DNA from: an uncultured Lachnospiraceae bacterium | GTDB lineage: Bacteria > Bacillota_A > Clostridia > Lachnospirales > Lachnospiraceae | Reading direction: 5' to 3' | Length of the DNA: 28,633 nucleotides | Assembly: GCA_947175285.1 (NCBI GenBank) | Contig: CAMWMM010000011.1 | Span: 1 to 28,633, forward strand | Shown: one piece after another, positions 8,196 through 15,668 of the stretch | Position numbering within the stretch: the first letter of the stretch is position 1 | How the letters are laid out: every line of letters begins with the position of its first letter | The notes under the pieces: model-generated | Seen by the model: the letters and a program-made list of their open reading frames with translations, nothing else | Told to the model about the DNA's origin: nothing | The model's database searches: none | Position numbers and translations under genes: made by a program

Positions 8196-9434
8196 ATGCA
8201 TATAGCGATTGCCAGTACGGAATTTGTTACAGAAAAGACATATTCTGGAGGATTAGCAAATTATTCTGCAAATTTGGCACGATTATTGAGGAAACATGGA
8301 CATGATGTTTCTGTTTTTGTGCTTAGTTCTATGAATGAGGAGTTTATTTGGAATGAAAATATTAAAGTTTATAGAGTTTGCTATAATGATTATCCTGCCA
8401 AAATAAAAAAGATTAGGATAAAATTAATCCGACGTAGTATACGGTTTATTTGGAATGTATTTGGTAGAAGTTATGTTATTAATAAAATGATAAAAACAGT
8501 AAATAAAAGACAGAAAATAGATATTGTACATTTTTGTAATTCTTCCTATTTGGGATTGCTTAGAAGTAAGAGAATACCAACAGTTGTAAGACTTTCTAAT
8601 TATCCGGCTTTGATGCGCCATGTTATGATGCCGGTTTATGATTATAATGCCGGTATTAATGATTTAAGACTGACAGATAAATTAGAGTTAGCAGCATTGA
8701 GGCGTGCGGATGATGTATTTGGACCTAGTTATAATATTGCAAAATTGACAGAGCAGAAAATTAAGCGTAATGTGCAGGTGATTGAGAGCCCTTTTTTAAT
8801 CAGTATAGATAAGATAGATGATACTTTATATGCGCAGGAACTCTCTCATAAAAAATATTTTATATTTTATGGAACATTAAGCTATTTAAAAGGAATACAT
8901 GTTATTTCAGAGGCACTTGTTAGTTTTTTTCAGAAATATCCGGACCACTTTTTTGTTTTTGTAGGTTGTATGCAAAAGATGATTTATAAGGGTACGGAAG
9001 TAGATGCTATAGATTATGTGTATAAAATGCTTCCACAATATCGTAACAAAATATTATATTTTTCGGCGCTTAGTAATAAAGAGCAATTATATTCATTAGT
9101 GTTGCATGCAGAAGCATGTGTGCTGCCGTCTCGAATCGAAAATTTGTCTAATGCATGTATTGAATCTATGGCGTTAGGACAGATTGTAATTGGAACTGAT
9201 GGAGCCAGTTTTGAACAATTGATAGATGATGGGTATAACGGTTTTTTGATTGAAAGGGATAATGCAGAACAATTGTATCAAAAAATGGTACAGGTTCTTG
9301 ATATGCCAGAAGACGAAAAACGAGTTATGAGGGATAGAGCGAAAGAAACTGTTGCTAGATTAAATCCAGATAATATATATGAGCAGATAATAGAGCTTTA
9401 TCAATCTGTAATCAAGAAAAAAACAGGAAGATAG
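8196..9434 (+). CDS. GT4-type glycosyltransferase
   Basis: A 412-residue GT-B enzyme. The N-terminal acceptor domain begins MHIAIASTEFVTEKTYSGGLANY, with the Gly-Gly loop seen in many GT4 enzymes. The donor domain has FIFYGTLSYLKGIHV and an intact E-x7-E motif in IENLSNACIESMALGQ near residue 315. A basic stretch (residues 67-110, rich in Lys, Arg and Ile) may help contact with membrane or lipid acceptor. GGGAG precedes the ATG by six bases. The 85 bases upstream hold only a weak AT-rich inverted repeat. Donor and acceptor are unknown. Confidence 0.85.
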   Translation: MHIAIASTEFVTEKTYSGGLANYSANLARLLRKHGHDVSVFVLSSMNEEFIWNENIKVYRVCYNDYPAKIKKIRIKLIRRSIRFIWNVFGRSYVINKMIKTVNKRQKIDIVHFCNSSYLGLLRSKRIPTVVRLSNYPALMRHVMMPVYDYNAGINDLRLTDKLELAALRRADDVFGPSYNIAKLTEQKIKRNVQVIESPFLISIDKIDDTLYAQELSHKKYFIFYGTLSYLKGIHVISEALVSFFQKYPDHFFVFVGCMQKMIYKGTEVDAIDYVYKMLPQYRNKILYFSALSNKEQLYSLVLHAEACVLPSRIENLSNACIESMALGQIVIGTDGASFEQLIDDGYNGFLIERDNAEQLYQKMVQVLDMPEDEKRVMRDRAKETVARLNPDNIYEQIIELYQSVIKKKTGR

Positions 9435-9444
9435 GAATCATAGA

Positions 9445-11322
9445 ATGTGTGGAATCGCTGGTTTTATCGGAAAAAATGAACAATGGAAACAGGATATAAC
9501 CAATATGTGTAGCAGAATGGCACATCGGGGACCTGACGCAGAGGGATTTTGGAGTGATGATAATACGGCAGTGGTTTTGGGGCATAGAAGATTGTCGATA
9601 TTAGACCTTTCTGAGAACGGTAAGCAGCCTATGGTATCTCATAGCGGCAGGTATGTAATCTCCTTTAATGGGGAGATATATAATTATAACCTTCTTGCAA
9701 AAGAGTTGTGTACTGGAGCGATAACAGTTAATTTTAAAACTAAAACGGATACAGAGATATTGATAGAGGCGATAGATAAATGGGGAATTAAAGAAACTTT
9801 AAAAAAAACCAGGGGAATGTTCGCATTTGCTTTGTTTGATCGAAAAGATAAAATTTTATATCTGACGAGAGACCGTATGGGCGAGAAACCATTGTATTAT
9901 GGAAAATGTGGCACAAGATTTGTATTTGCTTCTGAGTTGGCTTGTATGGAGAAACTTGTAGATTTTAATAATGAAATTTGTCTTGAAGCGTTGAAACTTT
10001 ATTTCCAGCATGGATATATACCGGCGCCATATTCCATATTTAAAAATATATATAAATTAGAGCCTGGGACAATAGTGGCAATAAAAGAATCTGAACAGAG
10101 TATACAGACAGACACATATTGGTCAATGGAGGAAGTGGCACTCAAAGGAAAGCAAAATCTATTTCAGGGAACTGAAGATGAGGCGGCAGAAGAATTAAAG
10201 AAGTTGCTAAAAAAAGCAATATCCATGCAGATGCTTGCAGACGTTCCGGTTGGTGCTTTTTTATCTGCAGGTATTGATAGCAGCACGATTGTTTCATTAA
10301 TGCAGGATCTTTCTAATATACCAGTTAAAACATTTACAATCGGAATGCAGGCAGAGCAATATAATGAAGCGGTGATTGCTAAAGAAATTGCTAAAATATT
10401 AGGGACTGACCATACAGAACTTTATATATCTGAGAGGGATGCACAAGAGGTTATCCCGCAGCTTAGTTATTATTATTCAGAGCCGTTTGCAGATTCTTCA
10501 CAGATTCCAACTATGTTAGTAAGCAGACTTGCCAAAGAACAGGTAACAGTAGCGCTTAGCGGAGATGGAGGAGATGAGCTTTTTGCAGGATATAGTAGTT
10601 ATTTTTATGTAGAAAATGTATGGAAGCAAATAGGCGGGTTTCCTAAGTGCTTAAGGGGATTGGGTGGATGGACGGCTAGAAATATTCCTCTTTTTAATAA
10701 GACAGCGTTTGCAGAAAAAGGGAAGGTTTTAGGGTGTAAGTCGCCTGAGCGGTTGTATGATTGGGCTAGGACAAGAGAATATAATAAAAAAATATTTAAA
10801 AAGGATATTGTTGCATATAGTAAAAATGATTTGTGTGAAAGTTGGATTTTAGATGAACCTCAAGAAAATGTTATGTTGATGGATTTACAGATGTATCATC
10901 CGGATGATATATTAGTGAAAGTAGACCGTGCTGCTATGGCATGTTCCTTAGAAACAAGAATACCGATGTTGGATGCGGATGTAATTGAATTTACATGGTC
11001 ACTTCCCTTTCGGTATAAAAAAAGTGAGAATATTACTAAGCGGGTGCTTAAAGATATATTGTATCAATATGTCCCACAGGAATTAATGAACCGTCCTAAA
11101 ACGGGTTTTAGTATTCCGATAGACAAATGGCTAAGACAAGGTAGATTAAAGGAGTGGGGAGAAGATGTATTGAGTAGCCTATCAGTAATAAAACAGGATA
11201 TTTTTAATTATCAGGAAATCTGGAAAATGTGGGATAATTTTATGCGAAATGATGTTTGGACATATAATATATGGTATTTGCTTATGTTTTTGGAATGGGA
11301 GAATTCAGTTAAAAAAAGTTAA
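9445..11322 (+). CDS. asnB: Asparagine-synthetase-like glutamine amidotransferase
   Basis: A class II glutamine amidotransferase/asparagine synthetase of 625 residues, the usual size of the AsnB family. The mature N-terminal nucleophile is Cys2 (MCGIAGFIG), followed by MAHRGPDAEG and SFNGEIYNY, typical of the glutaminase half. The synthetase half carries the ATP-binding motif LSAGIDSSTIV near residue 275 and SGDGGDELFAGY. In glycan loci such enzymes amidate the carboxyl of a hexuronic acid; WbpS of Pseudomonas is an example. The uronic acid pathway upstream makes that reading natural here, but ordinary asparagine synthesis cannot be excluded. It follows the glycosyltransferase by ten bases. 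Confidence 0.88.
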   Translation: MCGIAGFIGKNEQWKQDITNMCSRMAHRGPDAEGFWSDDNTAVVLGHRRLSILDLSENGKQPMVSHSGRYVISFNGEIYNYNLLAKELCTGAITVNFKTKTDTEILIEAIDKWGIKETLKKTRGMFAFALFDRKDKILYLTRDRMGEKPLYYGKCGTRFVFASELACMEKLVDFNNEICLEALKLYFQHGYIPAPYSIFKNIYKLEPGTIVAIKESEQSIQTDTYWSMEEVALKGKQNLFQGTEDEAAEELKKLLKKAISMQMLADVPVGAFLSAGIDSSTIVSLMQDLSNIPVKTFTIGMQAEQYNEAVIAKEIAKILGTDHTELYISERDAQEVIPQLSYYYSEPFADSSQIPTMLVSRLAKEQVTVALSGDGGDELFAGYSSYFYVENVWKQIGGFPKCLRGLGGWTARNIPLFNKTAFAEKGKVLGCKSPERLYDWARTREYNKKIFKKDIVAYSKNDLCESWILDEPQENVMLMDLQMYHPDDILVKVDRAAMACSLETRIPMLDADVIEFTWSLPFRYKKSENITKRVLKDILYQYVPQELMNRPKTGFSIPIDKWLRQGRLKEWGEDVLSSLSVIKQDIFNYQEIWKMWDNFMRNDVWTYNIWYLLMFLEWENSVKKS

Positions 11323-11335
11323 CAACGGAGAGCGT

Positions 11336-11401
11336 ATGATGAAATTAAAGAAAGTTAGAGATAAAGTATTGCGAAGAGGTATAATGTACAGACATGGATA
11401 A
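11336..11401 (+). CDS. Possible 21-residue coupled leader before gmhA
   Basis: A tiny frame starts at a double ATG, five bases after CGGAG, and its stop overlaps the gmhA start (ATGGATAA). The peptide starts MMKLKKVRDKVLRRG and is strongly basic. gmhA itself has only a distant AGAGG (14 bases upstream), so translation of this frame could deliver ribosomes to gmhA. It resembles no known protein. It may be a decayed gene end or chance. Confidence 0.3.
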   Translation: MMKLKKVRDKVLRRGIMYRHG

Positions 11402-11972
11402 CTCATATATAACAGATTTAATCGAAAATATAAATAATACTAAGATTATTATTCCCAGTTCCGTATTATGTAATGATTACAATGCAGGAATTTCTCTGCT
11501 TGTCAATGAATTTACCGAGCATAAGCAGCATTCCTCACAACTGTTTTTCATCGGAAACGGCGGAAGTTCTGCCATTGCCAGTCACATGACAGCAGATTTT
11601 ATGAAAAACGGGGGCATGAATACTTACAGTCTCTATGATAATGCAGTAACGACCTGCATGGGAAATGATTATGGATATGAGTATATTTTTTCAAAACCAT
11701 TGGAATTTCTATTACGACCGGATGATTTACTAGTCGCTATCAGCAGCTCCGGTAATTCCCAGAACATTGTTAATGCAATAGAAGTAGCAAAGCGCAAGGG
11801 AGCAACTGTCATTACTTTTACCGGATTTGAACCGGATAATAAAGTAAAACAAATGGGGGACATCAATGTTTATGTGCCTTGCGCAAAGTATGGCATGGTG
11901 GAATCAATTCACAATCTGATTTTACAGCAAATTGTGGATGAGATTATGGAACGGGACGGAGTGACAATATAG
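11394..11972 (+). CDS. gmhA: Sedoheptulose-7-phosphate isomerase
   Basis: A SIS-domain protein of 192 residues, the normal GmhA size. FFIGNGGSSAIASHMTADF (about residues 44-62) and AISSSGNSQN (about 115-124) are the phosphate-binding loops of the family, and the C-terminal IHNLILQQIVDE keeps the His of the last helix. GmhA turns sedoheptulose 7-phosphate into D-glycero-D-manno-heptose 7-phosphate, the first step to nucleotide-activated heptose. gmhB follows after one base, and an HldE-like gene closes the group. Its ATG overlaps the stop of a 21-codon frame, suggesting translational coupling. Confidence 0.92.
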   Translation: MDNSYITDLIENINNTKIIIPSSVLCNDYNAGISLLVNEFTEHKQHSSQLFFIGNGGSSAIASHMTADFMKNGGMNTYSLYDNAVTTCMGNDYGYEYIFSKPLEFLLRPDDLLVAISSSGNSQNIVNAIEVAKRKGATVITFTGFEPDNKVKQMGDINVYVPCAKYGMVESIHNLILQQIVDEIMERDGVTI

Positions 11973-11973
11973 C

Positions 11974-12513
11974 ATGGAGATGAAAAAGAAACCGGCAGTA
12001 TTTCTTGACCGGGATGGCGTGCTTGCAGAAGAAAGAAGTTATGTGCGGTCTGTTGCAGAATTGCACATTTTTTCTTATACGGCTGAATGTATTGCAAAAA
12101 TAAAAGAAAAAGGGTATTATAGTATAGTAATTACGAATCAAAGCGGCATTGCGAGAGGTTTGTTTTCAGAAGATGCTTTATTGGATATGAATCAATATTT
12201 GATTGAGAAAACCGGAGTAGATGCCGTATATTATTGCCCACATCATCCGAAAGGAAAAGTCGAGAAATACAGAAAGGTCTGTAATTGCAGGAAACCGGAA
12301 ATCGGATTATTGGAGCAAGCATGTAAAGATTATAATATTGCTTTAGAAAAGTCATATATGATTGGCGATAGGGCAAGCGATATTCTTATGGGGCAAAATG
12401 CGGGAATCAAGACAGTGCTGCTTGAATCTGGGTATGGAACAACTCGTTTAGAGCAATCTGTAGAACCGGATTATATTTTGCATGATTTGCGTAATTTTGT
12501 GAATTTATTGTAA
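11974..12513 (+). CDS. gmhB: D-glycero-D-manno-heptose 1,7-bisphosphate 7-phosphatase
   Basis: A HAD-superfamily phosphatase of 179 residues. The catalytic motif FLDRDGV gives nucleophile D12 and acid/base D14. Motif II is ITNQSGIARG, and GDRASDI completes the metal site. The structural zinc ligands typical of GmhB are present: C88 and H90 in CPH, C103 and C105 in CNC. It removes the C7 phosphate of heptose 1,7-bisphosphate before nucleotide transfer. It lies one base after gmhA. A second ATG at 11980 directly after GGAG is an alternative start that would remove only two residues. Confidence 0.92.
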   Translation: MEMKKKPAVFLDRDGVLAEERSYVRSVAELHIFSYTAECIAKIKEKGYYSIVITNQSGIARGLFSEDALLDMNQYLIEKTGVDAVYYCPHHPKGKVEKYRKVCNCRKPEIGLLEQACKDYNIALEKSYMIGDRASDILMGQNAGIKTVLLESGYGTTRLEQSVEPDYILHDLRNFVNLL

Positions 12514-12556
12514 ACTTGATATATACATAGATGTTTAATAGAAGGAGAAATAAAGT

Positions 12557-13543
12557 ATGATTTCATTAGTTACAGGTGGCTGCGGATTTATTGGCTCTCA
12601 CATGGTAGACAGATTACTTGCAGAGGGACATACGGTAAGGGTAATCGATAACTGGACAACGGGAAGACCACAAAATTTGGATCATCAGAAAGATAATCCG
12701 AATCTGACAATATATCATATGGATATCAGGAACAAAGAGGAGATTGAACCGGTCTTTAAAGATGTTGACTATATTTTCCACTTTGCGGCTTTAGCGGATA
12801 TCGTGCCGTCCATCCAAAGACCATGGGACTACTATTCATCAAATGTTTTAGGGACGTACAATGTAGTAGAGTGTGCTAAAGATGCCGGAATCAAGAAACT
12901 TGTATATGCGGCATCTTCATCTTGCTATGGAATTCCGGATGAGTATCCTACCAAAGAAACGGCAGAAATCAGACCACAGTATCCATACGCACTGACGAAG
13001 AGATTAGGAGAAGAAACAGTGCTGCATTGGGGACAAGTATATGGGCTGCCTGTTGTGACATTAAGATTGTTTAATGTATATGGAACTAGGTCAAGGACAT
13101 CTGGTACATATGGGGCAGTATTTGGTGTGTTTCTGGCTCAGAAACTAGCCGGGAAGCCATTTACGGTTGTAGGTGATGGCAATCAAACAAGAGATTTTAC
13201 TTATGTAACGGATATCGCAGACGCTTTTTATACCGCAGCAATGTCCGATGTAGTACAGGATACATTTAACGTAGGCAGCGGCGGTACTTATTCCGTCAAT
13301 CGTTTATGTGAATTACTGGGCGGTGAAATTACTCATATTCCTAAGAGACCGGGAGAACCGGATTGTACCTTTGCTGATACAACTAAAATTGAAAATAAAC
13401 TGGGCTGGAAAGCAAAGGTGACTTTTGAGGAAGGAGTTCAGAACGTCCTTGATAACATTGATTACTGGCGGGAAGCGCCGGTATGGACACCGGACAGCAT
13501 TGGTGTAGCGACTGAAGATTGGTTTAAATACCTTGGAAAGTAA
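12557..13543 (+). CDS. NAD-dependent nucleotide-sugar epimerase/dehydratase
   Basis: An extended short-chain dehydrogenase of 328 residues. It has the NAD-binding TGGCGFIGSH near residue 6, the catalytic Ser region YAASSSCYG, and the Y144-x3-K148 pair in YPYALTKR. RLFNVYGTR and GDGNQTRDFTYV are typical of the GalE/RmlB-like groups. It stands between gmhB and the HldE-like gene, so it probably acts on the nucleotide-heptose, as an epimerase, a dehydratase or the first step to a deoxyheptose. It does not look like HldD by its N-terminus. A role as a general UDP-sugar 4-epimerase is the alternative. AAGGAG precedes the ATG at good spacing. Confidence 0.85.
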   Translation: MISLVTGGCGFIGSHMVDRLLAEGHTVRVIDNWTTGRPQNLDHQKDNPNLTIYHMDIRNKEEIEPVFKDVDYIFHFAALADIVPSIQRPWDYYSSNVLGTYNVVECAKDAGIKKLVYAASSSCYGIPDEYPTKETAEIRPQYPYALTKRLGEETVLHWGQVYGLPVVTLRLFNVYGTRSRTSGTYGAVFGVFLAQKLAGKPFTVVGDGNQTRDFTYVTDIADAFYTAAMSDVVQDTFNVGSGGTYSVNRLCELLGGEITHIPKRPGEPDCTFADTTKIENKLGWKAKVTFEEGVQNVLDNIDYWREAPVWTPDSIGVATEDWFKYLGK

Positions 13544-13582
13544 CATATACAGATAAATCATGATAAGGTTAAGGTCATTTGC

Positions 13583-15115
13583 ATGGATAAAATAGTTTCA
13601 AAAGAATTATTTCAGACAAAAATCAGACCGGAATTGAAAAGTGCAGAAAAAACAATTGCGTTGTGTCATGGTGTCTTTGACTTGGTGCATCCCGGGCATA
13701 TTGTCCATTTAGAGCAGGCAAAGGAAATGGCTGATGTATTGGTTGTTTCTATCACCGCGGCAAAATATGTTCGAAAAGGACCGGGAAGACCGTATTTCGA
13801 TGATGAAATGCGTATGAAATTTTTGGCAGCTTTAGAATGTGTCGATTATGTTTTGCTTTCGGAAGGTTATACGGTAGATGATATTATTGAATGCGTAGAA
13901 CCGGATATTTATGTTAAAGGTGAGGAATATGCCAAGGCAGAGGATGATATTACGGGCAAAATTACAGAGGAAAAAGCACTTGTAGAGAAACATGGCGGAA
14001 GGATACAATATACGACCGGTCAGACCTTTAGTTCTACGAAATTAATTAATACGGCAATGTCCGGACTTCCGGAAGAAGTCAGACATTATGTGGAAGACTT
14101 CAAGACCAGATACTCTATGCAGGATATTCGGAATTATGCAGAAATGGCAAGTAAGCTCAATGTTCTGGTAGTGGGAGATGTTATTATTGATAAGTATACT
14201 TATTGCAGTGTGCAGGGTCTTATGAGCAAAGATATGGGATATTCCGCCAGAATTCGTCATTCAGAGGAATATTTGGGTGGTTCTATTGCGATAGCAAGGC
14301 ATCTTTCCAGTTTTACAGAAAATGTTACATTATTATCTATTATAGGTGATGAAGAAGAAATCAGATTGAGGCTTTTTGAAGAATTGTCAGATTCCATCAA
14401 GCTAAATCTTTTCTACAGTTCGCAATTCCCAACGATTATTAAACATAGATATTTGACTAGGAATGCGAAACGTGAAGAGTATCGTAAAGTCCTTGCTGTC
14501 AATAATATCCCTGAAAAGATGAAATATGAAAATGACATCAAAGAGGCTTTTAAGGCAAAACTATCGGAAAAGTTAGAATGTAGTGATGTTGTTTTCTTAT
14601 GTGATTTCGGACATGGGTTGATTGACGAGGAAGTGATTGAATTAATTCAAAAGAAAGCGAAGTATTTGATTTTGAATTGTCAAGCTAATTCTTCTAATTT
14701 TGGATTAAACGTTATTACAAAATATAAACGAGCGAATGTATTTACGTTGGATCAGAAAGAGTTAAAGCTGGCGATTCCGGTTCATGCAGATGATGAAGAA
14801 GTAGCTTTAGAGAAACTGTCAGAATATTTGCAAGGAGATGGATGGTTGACAAGAGGCTCATATGGTGCTTGGGGGATTACAAGAGGTATGATTGTGAATT
14901 GTCCGGCGTTTACGCTTACAGTAAAAGATACAGTGGGAGCGGGCGATGCTTTTTTTGCAGTTGCAGGCTTATATGCAGCAGCAGGCGCGCCGATTGAAGT
15001 TGGTACTTTTATGGGTAATATCGGAGGAGCGCTTGGAGCGAATATTGTGGGAAATAAAGAAGCAGTAGAGAAAGTGAATGTACTGAAATATGCAAGTACG
15101 TTGATGAATGTATAA
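13583..15115 (+). CDS. hldE: HldE-like bifunctional heptose kinase/nucleotidyltransferase, reversed domains
   Basis: A 510-residue two-domain protein. Residues 25-155 form a cytidylyltransferase-like domain with HGVFDLVHPGH (29-39) and a late TTGQTFSSTK motif. Residues 185-505 form a PfkB/ribokinase-like domain, from VLVVGDVIIDKY and YLGGSIAIARH to DTVGAGDAFF (about 449-458) with the catalytic Asp. E. coli HldE has the kinase first and the transferase second; here the order is reversed. The pair of activities would phosphorylate heptose 7-phosphate at C1 and, after GmhB, add a nucleotide (ADP in HldE). With GmhA and GmhB the set is complete for a nucleotide-activated heptose. The nucleotide used is inferred from HldE and not proved. 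Confidence 0.85.
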   Translation: MDKIVSKELFQTKIRPELKSAEKTIALCHGVFDLVHPGHIVHLEQAKEMADVLVVSITAAKYVRKGPGRPYFDDEMRMKFLAALECVDYVLLSEGYTVDDIIECVEPDIYVKGEEYAKAEDDITGKITEEKALVEKHGGRIQYTTGQTFSSTKLINTAMSGLPEEVRHYVEDFKTRYSMQDIRNYAEMASKLNVLVVGDVIIDKYTYCSVQGLMSKDMGYSARIRHSEEYLGGSIAIARHLSSFTENVTLLSIIGDEEEIRLRLFEELSDSIKLNLFYSSQFPTIIKHRYLTRNAKREEYRKVLAVNNIPEKMKYENDIKEAFKAKLSEKLECSDVVFLCDFGHGLIDEEVIELIQKKAKYLILNCQANSSNFGLNVITKYKRANVFTLDQKELKLAIPVHADDEEVALEKLSEYLQGDGWLTRGSYGAWGITRGMIVNCPAFTLTVKDTVGAGDAFFAVAGLYAAAGAPIEVGTFMGNIGGALGANIVGNKEAVEKVNVLKYASTLMNV

Positions 15116-15150
15116 AATATAAAAAACATAAGATATATTTGTTTTTGGCT

Positions 15151-15182
15151 TGTGGATAAATATGTGGATAATGTGTGGAAAA
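15151..15182 (-). promoter_or_regulatory. Tandem DnaA boxes (two perfect, one imperfect)
   Basis: On the minus strand TTATCCACA, the DnaA box consensus, occurs exactly at 15171-15163 and again at 15159-15151. A one-mismatch copy, TTTTCCACA, is at 15182-15174. The three share one orientation with start-to-start spacing of 11 and 12 bases, close to one helical turn, so they would bind DnaA on the same face. The array ends 13 bases before the -35 box of the next promoter. No dnaA or dnaN gene is near, so this is more likely a regulatory or titration site than the chromosomal origin. Confidence 0.7.
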
Positions 15183-15195
15183 ACGAAAAATTATA

Positions 15196-15224
15196 TTGAC
15201 ATGCTATTTTTCAACTGTTAAACT
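15196..15224 (+). promoter_or_regulatory. Sigma-A-type promoter of the HD-domain operon
   Basis: A perfect -35 box TTGACA (15196-15201) is followed after 17 bases by TAAACT (15219-15224), with an extended TG one base before the -10 box (15216-15217). The transcript would start near 15231, leaving a leader of about 70 bases before the 121-codon gene. The DnaA box array lies immediately upstream. This makes the next two genes a unit independent of the sugar operons. Confidence 0.65.
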
Positions 15225-15299
15225 TTAAATGTAGTCATAGGATATTTTATGTTCAAGTTGCATATAGTAAGAGTAGGATAAAACATAGGAGTGTTTGAC

Positions 15300-15665
15300 A
15301 TGTACATTTATATTGAAATTGAGGATTTAGTTGCAAATGCATTCATTGAACTTATAGAGAAGAAAGGGCAGCGTGAGGTTCTTTTCAAGGAATTGGATGA
15401 CTATGGCGCACAGGTTGTGGGCGTATTGAATAGTGATGGGGAAACAAAAGCGGTTTTGGTGATATCAAGAGAAAGTCAGACTGCAATGTTGGAAGATTAT
15501 ACAGATATGTTTGAACCCTTTGAAAGAGATGGAGCGAAAGGAATTCGTTTAAAAGAAGGGATATCTTCTATGCAATTGTGGAAGCGTTTTTGCGTTTCTT
15601 TATCTGTCAAGGTGATTGAAGCTTTTCGGGCATCGTCTATTTCAAAAGAAACGGCAGGAGTATAA
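15300..15665 (+). CDS. Unrecognised 121-residue protein, partner of the HD-domain gene
   Basis: I do not recognise this protein. It starts at ATG 15300, eight bases after AGGAG; the GTG at 15291 overlaps that site and is rejected. It begins MYIYIEIEDLVANAFIEL and alternates predicted helices and strands. The central part has LNSDGETKAVLVISRESQTA and an acidic patch (LEDYTDMFEPFE), and the last third, with WKRFCVSLSVKVIEAF, may form an amphipathic helix. No signal or membrane segment is visible, so it is probably cytosolic. It lies three bases before the HD-domain gene and shares its promoter, so the two probably act together, for example as regulator and enzyme or as two subunits. Confidence 0.75.
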   Translation: MYIYIEIEDLVANAFIELIEKKGQREVLFKELDDYGAQVVGVLNSDGETKAVLVISRESQTAMLEDYTDMFEPFERDGAKGIRLKEGISSMQLWKRFCVSLSVKVIEAFRASSISKETAGV

Positions 15666-15668
15666 TTT

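Noticed and set aside
14782..15129. Long open frame on the minus strand opposite the kinase domain
   Set aside because: It is a shadow of the coding strand, rich in Ala, Pro and Ser, without a ribosome binding site or family motif.
15122..15146. AAAAACA...TGTTTTT hairpin after the HldE-like gene as a terminator
   Set aside because: The stem is only A-T pairs and its T run is part of the stem, so no separate U tract remains. A terminator is expected here but this match is too weak to list.
15151..15182. Reading the DnaA box array as a replication origin
   Set aside because: Only three boxes, no dnaA, dnaN, repA or partition genes nearby, and no clear AT-rich unwinding element tied to it. A regulatory or titration site fits better.
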